36,793 nt of DNA. Source: Rhizobiaceae bacterium (lineage in GTDB: Bacteria; Pseudomonadota; Alphaproteobacteria; Rhizobiales; Rhizobiaceae). Positions 1 through 7,814 of this stretch are shown here, piece by piece. Below the pieces are notes generated by a model that did not search any database, was not told the origin of the DNA, and saw nothing but the letters and a program-made list of their open reading frames with translations. Location: positions 3,132 to 39,924 of the forward strand of contig JAHDFS010000011.1 of assembly GCA_020628035.1 (NCBI GenBank), given 5' to 3'. A program made the position numbers and the translations under genes. Position 1 is the stretch's first letter, and each line of letters opens with the position of its first letter.

Positions 1-2
1 CT

Positions 3-362
3 TGTGCGGTGACTTTCCCCATTCACTCCGCCACATCACGACATTATGTTCTCGTGGGTTTGATGCAGCAAAGTAATGTGAAGAAACTTCCGCTTGCAGA
101 GGCACATTATCACTCATCGCTTATCTTCCAGAAATATCATGAAACTGTATTGGTACCGAGCAGCTTACCAACGGTGACGCCTCGTGAGCTACAAGTTTTA
201 AAATGGAGTGCGGAAGGTAAGACATCGCAAGAGATCGCGGTTATTTTGAGCTTATCAGAGCATACTGTGAACTCCTACACAGCACGTGTGCAACAAAAGT
301 TGCAGGTCAATAACCGGGCTCAAATGGTTGCTGCGGCCATACGTACTGGCCTGATCCAATAG
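3..362 (+). CDS. LuxR-family transcriptional regulator, C-terminal part (5' end outside window)
   Basis: The frame is open from the left edge with no stop upstream, so this is the 3' end of a longer gene and the GTG at 9 is not a real start. The last 65 or so residues form a typical LuxR/GerE helix-turn-helix: a TPRELQVLKW segment, then GKTSQEIA and the recognition helix around SEHTVNSYTARVQQKL, ending in ATRT-like AAAIRTGLIQ. The part before it may be the end of an autoinducer-binding domain, as in quorum-sensing LuxR proteins, but too little is visible to prove it. A receiver-domain gene follows 23 nt downstream on the same strand. It probably binds DNA as a dimer; its target and ligand cannot be told. 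Confidence 0.8.
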   Translation, partial: CAVTFPIHSATSRHYVLVGLMQQSNVKKLPLAEAHYHSSLIFQKYHETVLVPSSLPTVTPRELQVLKWSAEGKTSQEIAVILSLSEHTVNSYTARVQQKLQVNNRAQMVAAAIRTGLIQ

Positions 363-385
363 ATTTTGAAGGATAATTGACTTCC

Positions 386-787
386 ATGAGCACACAGGCG
401 ACCAAAATCAAATTGTTATTCGTGGATGATGATCCCACGGAATTTGATATCATGGCGCGTTTGTGCCGTAGCATGCATAATCAAAAAATTGACCTCTTGT
501 GCAAACATACTGTCGAGGAGGCATGCGATATTTTAGGCCAACAGGACATTGATATGATCCTGCTCGACAATCAGCTGATGATTGACGATGATTTTCGTTC
601 ATCCGCGCCAAAACTAAGGGCACAAGGCTATACAGGTCCCATCGGAATAGTTTCGACAAATGTCCGGACAGACTATTTTCAAGAGATTGAAGAATATGGT
701 GCAGATTTCCGCATCGGTAAAGACGAACTAGACCGTCCAACCATCTTTCATATCATAAATGAATTCGCCCCGAAAAATGTTGTCTAA
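386..787 (+). CDS. Stand-alone response-regulator receiver protein
   Basis: A CheY-like receiver domain of 133 residues with no output domain. The acidic pair lies in FVDDDP (residues 14-16), the phospho-acceptor Asp is D61 in the segment ILLDNQ, the Ser/Thr switch position is in IVSTN, and the conserved Lys is in IGKDE near residue 111. All residues needed for phosphotransfer are therefore visible. I chose the ATG at 386 because the Shine-Dalgarno-like GAAGGA at 368-373 lies only 3 nt from the alternative TTG at 377, though 12 nt from this ATG is slightly long. It follows the LuxR gene by 23 nt and may be co-transcribed. No histidine kinase is in the window, so its partner is unknown. It may act as a phosphate sink or by protein-protein contact. 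Confidence 0.8.
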   Translation: MSTQATKIKLLFVDDDPTEFDIMARLCRSMHNQKIDLLCKHTVEEACDILGQQDIDMILLDNQLMIDDDFRSSAPKLRAQGYTGPIGIVSTNVRTDYFQEIEEYGADFRIGKDELDRPTIFHIINEFAPKNVV

Positions 788-1200
788 TACCAGACCTTAG
801 AACTTTCGTGCCATCGGCGCGGGCATTCAGGTAACATTTGGCATTGATCTTAAAACCTTCACAACCTGTTACAATCTGCAGAGATAAGTGTTGTGACAGG
901 TATTTATCCCATATGTTACATCAGCTTACGTCATTTTACGCTGACGATAACAGTAAAAGTATCCTTTGTACTTAATTTCCTTGCGTACCAATTAAGTTCA
1001 TTTTGCATTGCATGGCCCCTCGGAAGTCGCCCCTATCCCTAACACATGGTCACTTCAAAATTTCTGCCATCAAATGAGATTGATGAACCAAATTGGCAAC
1101 AAAGATGAAGAATTATAGTCGATCGGCATCCGCCGCGCTGATGGACTTTAAGGAGTGTCCCCTACTCCACAATTCGAGATAAAAATTTTGGGAAGCCATA
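788..1200. other. Intergenic stretch without a recognised gene
   Basis: No frame here looks coding. It has several short inverted repeats, for example CGTCA/TGACG around 930-948 and GGAGT/ACTCC around 1152-1170, and it ends in the strong plus-strand terminator at 1201-1257. That arrangement would suit a small RNA or a long 3' untranslated region of the receiver gene. I recognise no RNA family. Confidence 0.4.
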
Positions 1201-1257
1201 CCCTCTTACTAAAGATCAAGAAATGTCTAGTCTGACTTTAGTAAGGGGGATTTTTTT
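1201..1257 (+). terminator. Strong rho-independent terminator, plus strand
   Basis: A perfect 10-bp stem CTTACTAAAG/CTTTAGTAAG (1205-1214 with 1236-1245) extends through one T-G wobble and CCC/GGG to 14 bp, with a 21-nt loop. It is followed by ATTTTTTT. The U-tract is only on the plus strand, so it ends plus-strand transcription, although the nearest plus-strand stop codon is 414 nt upstream. It also sits just beyond the 3' end of phnM, where the stem could weakly slow minus-strand transcripts. Confidence 0.8.
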
Positions 1258-1270
1258 GCGCGTAATTGGC

Positions 1271-2458
1271 TTAAGCAACGCGATTTCCTGAGACCCACAA
1301 TCCTCTGGTCATCGGCAAAGAATTGGCAACTTTGAACCGCAAAATATCTGCGCGCTGACCAATGGCCAATTCACCGCGATCTGTTAATCCAGCTGCTTTT
1401 GCCGGTGCTGATGTTGCCTTCATAAGACCGTTCGCCATATTGCCACTTTCAAGGCCCAGGCGAACGGATGCAGCCAACAGGGATGATGGTGCGTAATCTG
1501 ATGAAAAGATATCCAATAGGTCATGCTCGACAAGCTCATGCGCAGCCACATTGCCAGAATGAGACCCACCGCGTAGCAGATTGGGTGCACCCATCATGAC
1601 GCCGATACCATGGGCACGGCATGCGCGCGCGGCTTCAAGTGTAGTTGGAAATTCAGCAACGCCAACACCAGTTCTCACAGATGCCAAAACATCGCTTTCC
1701 GTTGTATCATCATGGCTTGCTAGAATTGCCCCCATCTCGCGGCCTTTTTTGGAAGCTGCATCATTGTGGCGCTTACCATTTTCAGCTTGAAGTTTTTTAA
1801 GGCGATCAAAATGCGCTTCAATTTCTGGATCTGTCATTGAATGTTTACCGCGAAGATATTCTGCCAATTTTGCAGAATCACGAAATTGTCTTTGGCCAGG
1901 TGTGTGGTCCATCAAACTTACGATACCAACCTGATCTACAGCCCCAAATTCTTCGATCTCTTCGATTAAAGTTTCTGAACAAATTTCGGCACGCAAATGC
2001 AATAGGTGATTAATGCGAAGCAGATTTTGTGCACGCATTTCACCGATATTCGTCGCAACTTCCCGCGCATATTTGCTGTAACCACCGCGTTTGCCTTCAG
2101 ATGGCAAAGACCCGACCCGCAATGCGTCAAACACAGTTGTAATACCAACGCTTGCAAGTTCAGCATCATGAGAAATGATCGCAGCTTGTTTTGGCCAATG
2201 CGCACCCGGACGCGGCTGCAAATGGCGCTCCAAATTGTCCGTATGTAACTCAACTAGACCCGGTGACAGATAATCACCTTCACAGTCTAAACCGCGCACT
2301 GAAACACTGGATGTGTCGATATCGGTGATCAATCCGTTTTCCACTTTCAACGAACCTTTGATCACTTCATCTCCGATGAGAAGCTGCGCATTTGTAAACA
2401 CCACTTCGTTAACTGGAAGTGTTTGTATTTGCTGATCGATGATCTGGTGATTATTCAT
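1271..2458 (-). CDS. phnM: Alpha-D-ribose 1-methylphosphonate 5-triphosphate diphosphatase PhnM
   Basis: PhnM removes pyrophosphate from ribose 1-methylphosphonate 5-triphosphate to give the 5-phosphate substrate of the C-P lyase PhnJ. The 395-residue product is an amidohydrolase-superfamily protein of usual length. Visible family segments are the metal-binding ELHTDN, the SLMDHTPGQRQF block, ILASHDD, EFPTT, MGAPN-x-RGGSHSGN and the late SSDYAPSSL segment. It lies on the same strand as phnG-N but is separated from phnN by the opposite-strand DUF1045 gene, so it needs either its own promoter in the 74-nt divergent gap (2459-2532) or long read-through. A weak Pho-box-like site there has one good half, TGTCACA, on the minus strand. 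Confidence 0.97.
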   Translation of the reverse strand: MNNHQIIDQQIQTLPVNEVVFTNAQLLIGDEVIKGSLKVENGLITDIDTSSVSVRGLDCEGDYLSPGLVELHTDNLERHLQPRPGAHWPKQAAIISHDAELASVGITTVFDALRVGSLPSEGKRGGYSKYAREVATNIGEMRAQNLLRINHLLHLRAEICSETLIEEIEEFGAVDQVGIVSLMDHTPGQRQFRDSAKLAEYLRGKHSMTDPEIEAHFDRLKKLQAENGKRHNDAASKKGREMGAILASHDDTTESDVLASVRTGVGVAEFPTTLEAARACRAHGIGVMMGAPNLLRGGSHSGNVAAHELVEHDLLDIFSSDYAPSSLLAASVRLGLESGNMANGLMKATSAPAKAAGLTDRGELAIGQRADILRFKVANSLPMTRGLWVSGNRVA

Positions 2459-2532
2459 GGAAATACCTATTTCGTAACAATGCTGTAATATTGTTGTGGT
2501 TGTGTGACATAAACTAAGTATGGAACAGTTTT
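2459..2532. promoter_or_regulatory. Divergent promoter region between phnM and DUF1045 gene
   Basis: These 74 nt separate two divergent start codons, so both genes presumably have promoters here. On the minus strand, 2509-2492 reads TGTCACA-CAAC-CACAACA: one half matches a Pho-box half-site, the other does not. The site is only 34 nt from the phnM start. This is weak evidence for PhoB control. Confidence 0.35.
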
Positions 2533-3228
2533 ATGACGCTTTATAAACGTGTGGCGATCTTCTTTGCGCCCGGCACTCAAACCGCTCTTTGGGAATTTGG
2601 TGGCAATTGGTTGGGATGGGACGTTGAACATGCAAAAAGCGTTTCTTACCCCGATATTGATGGCCTGCCTGAACCAATTGAAACCTTGGTCGCAACACCG
2701 CAAAAATATGGTTTTCATGGCACGCTCAAAGCACCGTTCAGACTGCATAGCGATCAAACAATTGATGGTTTGAAAGCTGCGATGAAAACCTATTGCGATC
2801 AACGAAAGCCTTTCACGATCGGCAAAATGAAGGTCGCGACATTGGGACATTTTGTTGCGATTATTCAAGAAAATCCATCGGAAAAGTTCACAGAATTTGC
2901 CTCCGAGATTGTCACTCATTTCGATGATTTTAGAGCGCCCCTGAGCGAAGAAGACATTGCAAAGCGCCGTAACAAATCCAAACTCACTGCGCGGCAAGAT
3001 GAACTGATGCTCAAATGGGGCTATCCCTATATTTTTGAGGAGTTCAAGTTTCATCTCACACTCACTGGCAAATTATCGGAACAAAACGCGCAGATCGTGC
3101 GGGATCGTCTGTCTGACCATCTTAAGCCAATATTAGACGCACCCGTTGAAGCGGTTGATCTGTGTCTATATGGCGAGCGTGAAGATGGACGTTTTGAAAT
3201 CATAGAGCGCTTTCCGTTTTCGGGATGA
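2533..3228 (+). CDS. DUF1045 2H-phosphoesterase-like phosphonate metabolism protein
   Basis: A 231-residue protein of the DUF1045 family that is found with C-P lyase genes. It has the two HxTx motifs of 2H phosphoesterases: HGTL at residues 62-65 and HLTL at 174-177, about 110 residues apart as expected. Members of this superfamily act on cyclic or 2'-3' type phosphodiesters. Because no phnP gene is in the window, hydrolysis of 5-phosphoribosyl 1,2-cyclic phosphate is a plausible role, but that is inference. The ATG at 2533 has GGAA 7 nt upstream. It is on the strand opposite to its phn neighbours, divergent from phnM and convergent with phnN, overlapping the phnN 3' end by 29 nt. A 195-codon open frame on the other strand is a shadow. 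Confidence 0.88.
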   Translation: MTLYKRVAIFFAPGTQTALWEFGGNWLGWDVEHAKSVSYPDIDGLPEPIETLVATPQKYGFHGTLKAPFRLHSDQTIDGLKAAMKTYCDQRKPFTIGKMKVATLGHFVAIIQENPSEKFTEFASEIVTHFDDFRAPLSEEDIAKRRNKSKLTARQDELMLKWGYPYIFEEFKFHLTLTGKLSEQNAQIVRDRLSDHLKPILDAPVEAVDLCLYGEREDGRFEIIERFPFSG

Positions 3229-3760
3229 TCAAAGTCTTTAGTTGATCAACGGCTTGTTGCAACTCACCGTCGTTGGAGATGACGCTCATATTCTTCGCTT
3301 TCGGCATTTTATAACTGGCGCGCTTGAGACGGCTCTCCACCTCAGACGCGGTTTCGCGACCGCGGTTTGATAAGCGCTTCGATAAAGTTTCATGGCTCGC
3401 CATGATCAGTATTGTTTTGATCTCTGGATATCTTGCTTCAAAACTAGGTAGTGCTGCGCGGGATCCGTTGAAAATGACGATCTTGCCTTTCGCAATAAAA
3501 TCATCAATTTCCTTTGGAATGCCATATTCAAGTCCATGCGCTGACCAATGAAGCACAAAGTCACCTGCGGCTTTGCGCGCTTCAAATTCCACCACTGAAA
3601 CACCGGTGAAATCTTCACCGCCGGCTTCTTCTGGCCGGGTGATCACGCGTTTGACCAAATGCACGTCCGGGCATTGTTCTTTCAAGGCCAGCATAATGGA
3701 ATCTTTGCCAACCCCTGAAGGTCCAATAATCGTCACAAGTTGGCCAGAAGACTTACTCAT
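3200..3760 (-). CDS. phnN: Ribose 1,5-bisphosphokinase PhnN
   Basis: PhnN phosphorylates ribose 1,5-bisphosphate to PRPP, the last step of C-P lyase product salvage. The 186-residue protein begins with a guanylate-kinase-like P-loop, GPSGVGKDS at residues 13-21. The VKRVITRP segment and the late RLSNRGRE segment are typical of the family. Its ATG overlaps the phnL stop (TAATG), so the two are translationally coupled. It ends the phnGHIJKLN run: its 3' end overlaps the opposite-strand DUF1045 gene by 29 nt, and no terminator is visible between the two convergent genes. Confidence 0.95.
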   Translation of the reverse strand: MSKSSGQLVTIIGPSGVGKDSIMLALKEQCPDVHLVKRVITRPEEAGGEDFTGVSVVEFEARKAAGDFVLHWSAHGLEYGIPKEIDDFIAKGKIVIFNGSRAALPSFEARYPEIKTILIMASHETLSKRLSNRGRETASEVESRLKRASYKMPKAKNMSVISNDGELQQAVDQLKTLIIPKTESAL

Positions 3761-4443
3761 TATGCGGCTGCCTTTGGTGTAAATATCGAGACATCAATTT
3801 GTTGATCACATACACGATCTCGCGCTGCTTCATCGTGGAAAATACCGATGATCGCCGCACCACGTGTTTTAGCGTCTTCGATCAATGACAGGACGGTTTC
3901 TCGGTTTTTTGCATCCAAACTTGCTGTTGGTTCATCAAGCAACATGGCCGGATATTCATGGGCAAATCCGCGTGCGATATTTACGCGCTGCTGCTCACCA
4001 CCAGAGAAGGTCAATGGCGATAATTGCCAAAGGTTTTGCGGAATGCGAAGGCGCGTTAGGAGCTCTTTTGCGCGATCTTCAGCGACTTTCGCATCAACAC
4101 CAATTTTAAGCAGCGGCTCGGCGACAACATTGAGGGTCGACACACGCGGCACTACACGCAGGAATTGGCTGACATAACCCAAAGTGGATTTGCGCAATTC
4201 AATAATTTCGCGCGGTTCAGCTTGAACAACATCCACACCATTGATCAAAATCTCGCCTTCCTGGGTGAGATAATTGCCGTAAATCATACGCATGAGCGTT
4301 GATTTTCCAGAGCCCGAACTCCCAGTCAGTGCCACACATTGTCCGGGTTTTACCGAAAGGTTTGCACCTTCCATCACATTGATTGATGTTGCACTTTGAT
4401 TATGCAGCGTGAAGGTTTTTGATACTTTTTTAATCTCAATCAT
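3760..4443 (-). CDS. phnL: C-P lyase complex ABC-type protein PhnL
   Basis: A 227-residue ABC ATPase of usual PhnL length, with Walker A GSSGSGKST at residues 41-49, the signature FSGGEQQRVNIARG and Walker B AMLLDEPTASLD. PhnL is required in vivo and is thought to assist the PhnI-dependent formation of the ribose-triphosphate phosphonate adduct as part of the C-P lyase machinery, not to drive transport. No transmembrane partner is next to it, which fits. It starts 2 nt after the phnK stop and overlaps the phnN start by one base. Confidence 0.95.
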   Translation of the reverse strand: MIEIKKVSKTFTLHNQSATSINVMEGANLSVKPGQCVALTGSSGSGKSTLMRMIYGNYLTQEGEILINGVDVVQAEPREIIELRKSTLGYVSQFLRVVPRVSTLNVVAEPLLKIGVDAKVAEDRAKELLTRLRIPQNLWQLSPLTFSGGEQQRVNIARGFAHEYPAMLLDEPTASLDAKNRETVLSLIEDAKTRGAAIIGIFHDEAARDRVCDQQIDVSIFTPKAAA

Positions 4444-4445
4444 GA

Positions 4446-5216
4446 TTATACCTGTAAAACTGAAGACACGAGCAATTGGGTGTAAGCATCTTGCGGATCA
4501 TCAAGCACCTGATCGGTGAGACCGCTTTCAACCACATGGCCGGATTTCATCACCATCAAGCGATCAGCAAGCAAACGCACAACAGCTAGATCGTGGGTGA
4601 CGATGATGGCAGATAATCCCAATTCACGTACAAGGCTGCGAATAAGATCAAGCAAACGCGCTTGCACAGACACATCAAGACCACCTGTTGGCTCATCCAT
4701 AAAGACAAGACGTGGGCCTGTGATCAAATTACGGGCGATTTGCAAACGTTGCTGCATGCCGCCAGAAAACGCGCTTGGACGATCATCGATGCGCTCTTCT
4801 GATATTTCAACTTTTTCAAGCCATTCGGTCGCCTGAGTTCTGATCTGGCCATAATGGCGATCGCCAACAGCCATAAGGCGTTCACCCATATTGCCACCCG
4901 CTGAGATGCCCATACGCAAGCCATCACGGGCATTTTGATGCACAAAGGCCCAATCTGTACGCGCAAGCATGCGGCGCTCAGGTTCTGACATTTTCAACGT
5001 ATCGCGCATGCCTTCAATTCGGGTGTTGAACAAGACTTCGCCTGTGTCGGGTTCTAAATGGCCTGCAAGGCAATTGAGCAAGGTTGATTTGCCCGATCCA
5101 CTCTCGCCGACAATCCCCATAACTTCGCCTGGGTAAAGATCAAATGAGACATCTTTACAGCCCAATCGCGCGCCGTAATTTTTCTCAATATTGTTAACTT
5201 GTAGTAACGGTGTCAT
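4446..5216 (-). CDS. phnK: C-P lyase complex ABC-type protein PhnK
   Basis: A 256-residue ABC-type ATPase that docks on the PhnGHIJ core. Walker A is GESGSGKST at residues 37-45, the signature is FSGGMQQRLQIARN, Walker B is LVFMDEPTGGLD and the switch His is in IVTHDLAVV. The frame is open 24 codons further upstream inside phnJ, but the ATG at 5216 (MTPLLQV) gives the family's usual N-terminus and a 4-nt ATGA overlap with the phnJ stop, so I chose it. The other members of the run are joined the same way, which points to translational coupling of complex subunits. Confidence 0.95.
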   Translation of the reverse strand: MTPLLQVNNIEKNYGARLGCKDVSFDLYPGEVMGIVGESGSGKSTLLNCLAGHLEPDTGEVLFNTRIEGMRDTLKMSEPERRMLARTDWAFVHQNARDGLRMGISAGGNMGERLMAVGDRHYGQIRTQATEWLEKVEISEERIDDRPSAFSGGMQQRLQIARNLITGPRLVFMDEPTGGLDVSVQARLLDLIRSLVRELGLSAIIVTHDLAVVRLLADRLMVMKSGHVVESGLTDQVLDDPQDAYTQLLVSSVLQV

Positions 5217-6088
5217 GATGCGGCTGCCTCTTGATTTTGTGGGGTACCTTGCGCGCCAACATGGCCCGCAGCACGTCTGCTTTCGCAATAGTCGGTGTCA
5301 GAGCAGACAAACATGCGTCCGCCGTCATCATCTATGATGACCTCATCGAGATATGTGTGATCTGCACCACATAAAGCGCAGCAACCTTCCGCCTTCATGG
5401 CTTCAAAAGGATAGTCTTCGAAATCAAGGCTTACCGCTTTTGTGTAAGGTGGTACGGCGTAAATACGTTGCTCGCGCCCTGCCCCAAATAATTGGATCGC
5501 AGACATTTCCATTTTTGGATTATCGAATTTAGGGATTGGTGATGGATCCATCACATAACGTCCTTCAATCTTTAGCGGATAAGAATAAGACGTTGCGATT
5601 TGTCCATGCTGCGAAATGTCCTCATAAAGCTTCACATACATAAGGCCATATTCTTCCAAAGCATGCATTTTGCGGGTTTCTGTTTCGCGTGGCTCTAAGA
5701 AACGCAACGGCTCAGGAATTGGCACCTGATAGACCAAAATCTGATCTTCCGTGAGATCTTCTTCTGGGATACGGTGACGTGTTTGAATAAGCGTTGCTTC
5801 AGAAGTTGCGGCAGTGGTTTCCACATTTGCCGTTTTTTCAAAGAACTTACGGATTGAAACGGCATTGGTCGTATCATCAGCGCCTTGATCGATAACCTTG
5901 AGCACGTCTTCGGGCATCAAACATGCAGCAGACACCTGCACACCACCTGTGCCCCAGCCATAAGGCATTGGCATTTCGCGGCTGGCAAAGGGTACCTGAT
6001 AACCAGGGATCGCCAAGCCTTTTAAGATCGCACGACGGATCATGCGTTTTGTTTGTTCATCCAAATAGGCAAAATTATATTCGCTCAT
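5213..6088 (-). CDS. phnJ: Alpha-D-ribose 1-methylphosphonate 5-phosphate C-P lyase PhnJ
   Basis: PhnJ is the radical-SAM enzyme that breaks the carbon-phosphorus bond, releasing methane (or another alkane) and 5-phosphoribosyl 1,2-cyclic phosphate. The 291-residue protein has the PhnJ cysteine pattern: C237, C240 and C262 would hold the 4Fe-4S cluster and C268 is the thiyl-radical cysteine. The spacings (3, 22 and 6) are the same as in the E. coli enzyme. The N-terminal FAYLDEQTKRMIRRAILKG segment is also typical. The start overlaps the phnI stop by four bases (ATGA). All catalytic residues are present, so the C-P lyase should be functional. Confidence 0.98.
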   Translation of the reverse strand: MSEYNFAYLDEQTKRMIRRAILKGLAIPGYQVPFASREMPMPYGWGTGGVQVSAACLMPEDVLKVIDQGADDTTNAVSIRKFFEKTANVETTAATSEATLIQTRHRIPEEDLTEDQILVYQVPIPEPLRFLEPRETETRKMHALEEYGLMYVKLYEDISQHGQIATSYSYPLKIEGRYVMDPSPIPKFDNPKMEMSAIQLFGAGREQRIYAVPPYTKAVSLDFEDYPFEAMKAEGCCALCGADHTYLDEVIIDDDGGRMFVCSDTDYCESRRAAGHVGAQGTPQNQEAAAS

Positions 6089-7230
6089 TCTGCTGCCTCC
6101 AAAGGCTGATTATCTTCTGATTTGGCAGCTTCTTGATGCGCCAAAGCCTCTTTGCGAATTTTCCGGATCAGTTCGAGTTCTGATTGGAAATCAACGTAAT
6201 GCGGGAGTTTGATATGCTCCAAAAAGCCCGTCGCTTGAATGTTGTCACAATGGTAAAGGACAAATTCTTCGTCTTGCGCGGGTGCGCCGACAAAATCTTC
6301 ACCGAGCTCTTTCCAGCGCATAGCGCGATCCACCAAAGCCATGGAAATTGCTTTGCGTTCCGATTGACCGAAGACCAAACCGTAACCGCGCGTGAATTGC
6401 GGCGGTTCTTTTTTCGAACCCTTAAACTGGTTGACCGTCTCACATTCTGTGATTTGAATTTCACCAATATCGATTGAGAAACCGAGCTCAGGGATATCCA
6501 TTTCAACATCGCAATAACCGATGCGCAATTCGCCGACAAAAGCGTGGTTGCGGGCATATCCGCGCTGTGTTGAATAAGCCAAACCAAGCACGAAGCCCTC
6601 ATCACCTCTGGTTAGCGCCTGCAAACGCAACGCGCGCGAGGCTGGTAATTCAAGCGGCTCACGGGTTAGATCATCCGGCGTAGTATCGCTTTCCACTTCG
6701 GTTTGAATAAGGCCATCTTTGTTGAGAAACTCCGTGATATGCGGGATGTCTTTCGACTGTTCATGGACTTCATGATGAACTTTAAGTGTATCATATTCGT
6801 CATCCGATATTTTATCATCGCCTTCTGCTGCGAGTTTGAAATCGAGCAAACGATGGGTGTAATCAAATGTTGGTCCTAAAATTTGTCCGCCAGGTGCATC
6901 TTTAAAGGTCGCGGAAATCCGGCGAATGCAGCTCATTTTGCCTGTATCAATGGGATTTGAATATCCAAATCTAGGCAATGTTGTGCGGTAGGCACGCATC
7001 AAGAAGATAGCCTCAATTAAATCACCGCGAGATTGTTTGATCGCCAGCGCTGCCAATTCCTGATCATAAAGCGAGCCTTCGGCCATCACACGCGCGACTG
7101 TCAGCGATAATTGCTCGATGATTTGATCGAGCGACAAAGCGGGCAATCTACGATCTCCGCGACGTTCCTCAGATAGCCAATCATGCGCGGCATCAATGGC
7201 GCGCTCCCCACCTTTTACAGCTACATACAT
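6085..7230 (-). CDS. phnI: Purine ribonucleoside triphosphate phosphonylase subunit PhnI
   Basis: PhnI is the nucleosidase-like subunit that, with PhnG, PhnH and PhnL, replaces the adenine of ATP with phosphonate. The 381-residue product has the usual length and starts MYVAVKGGE as PhnI proteins do. An in-frame ATG five codons upstream exists, but the one at 7230 shares a base with the phnH stop (TGATG) and has GGGAGAAAG upstream, so I chose it. Family blocks seen include the SRGDLIEAIFLMRAYRTT region (residues about 63-80), RGYARNHAFVGELR and the late GYGLVFGQSERKA. It overlaps phnJ by 4 nt. Confidence 0.97.
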   Translation of the reverse strand: MYVAVKGGERAIDAAHDWLSEERRGDRRLPALSLDQIIEQLSLTVARVMAEGSLYDQELAALAIKQSRGDLIEAIFLMRAYRTTLPRFGYSNPIDTGKMSCIRRISATFKDAPGGQILGPTFDYTHRLLDFKLAAEGDDKISDDEYDTLKVHHEVHEQSKDIPHITEFLNKDGLIQTEVESDTTPDDLTREPLELPASRALRLQALTRGDEGFVLGLAYSTQRGYARNHAFVGELRIGYCDVEMDIPELGFSIDIGEIQITECETVNQFKGSKKEPPQFTRGYGLVFGQSERKAISMALVDRAMRWKELGEDFVGAPAQDEEFVLYHCDNIQATGFLEHIKLPHYVDFQSELELIRKIRKEALAHQEAAKSEDNQPLEAAE

Positions 7231-7814
7231 CAGACTTTCTCCCAATTGCTTGTAACTTTGGTTGTTCGCGGTAAAGCCGCAATTTTCTCACCGGATGTGA
7301 AGTAAAAATCGAGACCGAGCGGGAACAACATGGCGTTCTTTTGAAATGCGGTGACATCGGGAAGCGAAAGCTGGTGCGTATCTTTTATCCCTGGGCCTGA
7401 AAGTTCAGCACCTGATGATACGAGATTTTCCATCTCCACAATTAAAGTCGCAGAACGATCGGGATATTCAGGCGTACCAATTGGGAAATCATGCAAGGGC
7501 TGTAAATCTTCCCATGCGCCAAGTGCAAACATGGAGTTTTCCGCATCTGAAAAAGGTGAGTTACAATGGAACGTAATCCATTGTTTGATCGCAGCATTAT
7601 CGAATTTCCCTGCAAGATAAATCGGTGTTTGCGCATCACATAAGGTTAGAAGTAATGAACCAGCCGCAGTGGATAACGGTGCCGGCGGGACGGCAACACA
7701 GAGCTCTTCGATGATGCCTGGTCTTGCCATCACATTCATGATTTTGCGAAAACTTTGCGCCGCTTCAACAGGCGCATCGGTGAAACCACCCTCTAATGAA
7801 CTTGTTGATGTCAT
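7230..7814 (-). CDS. phnH: C-P lyase core subunit PhnH
   Basis: PhnH is a structural subunit of the PhnG2H2I2J2 core complex, with a fold like PLP-dependent transferases but no cofactor site. The 194-residue protein matches the family in length and in the N-terminal GGFTDAPVEAAQSFRKIMN segment, followed by MARPG. The segment ELSGPGIKD near residue 140 is another recognisable block. Its ATG overlaps the phnG stop by one base (TAATG), and its stop overlaps the phnI start, so translation is tightly coupled. Confidence 0.95.
   Translation of the reverse strand: MTSTSSLEGGFTDAPVEAAQSFRKIMNVMARPGIIEELCVAVPPAPLSTAAGSLLLTLCDAQTPIYLAGKFDNAAIKQWITFHCNSPFSDAENSMFALGAWEDLQPLHDFPIGTPEYPDRSATLIVEMENLVSSGAELSGPGIKDTHQLSLPDVTAFQKNAMLFPLGLDFYFTSGEKIAALPRTTKVTSNWEKV

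Noticed and set aside
450-740. 96-codon open frame on the minus strand
   Set aside because: It is a shadow of the receiver-domain gene, whose phosphorylation residues are all present.
2492-2509. Possible Pho box before phnM
   Set aside because: Only one of two half-sites matches and it is just 34 nt from the start codon; kept only as a remark on the divergent gap.
2467-3054. 195-codon open frame on the minus strand
   Set aside because: It lies antisense to the DUF1045 gene, whose HxTx motifs and start site are convincing; the antisense product shows no family features.
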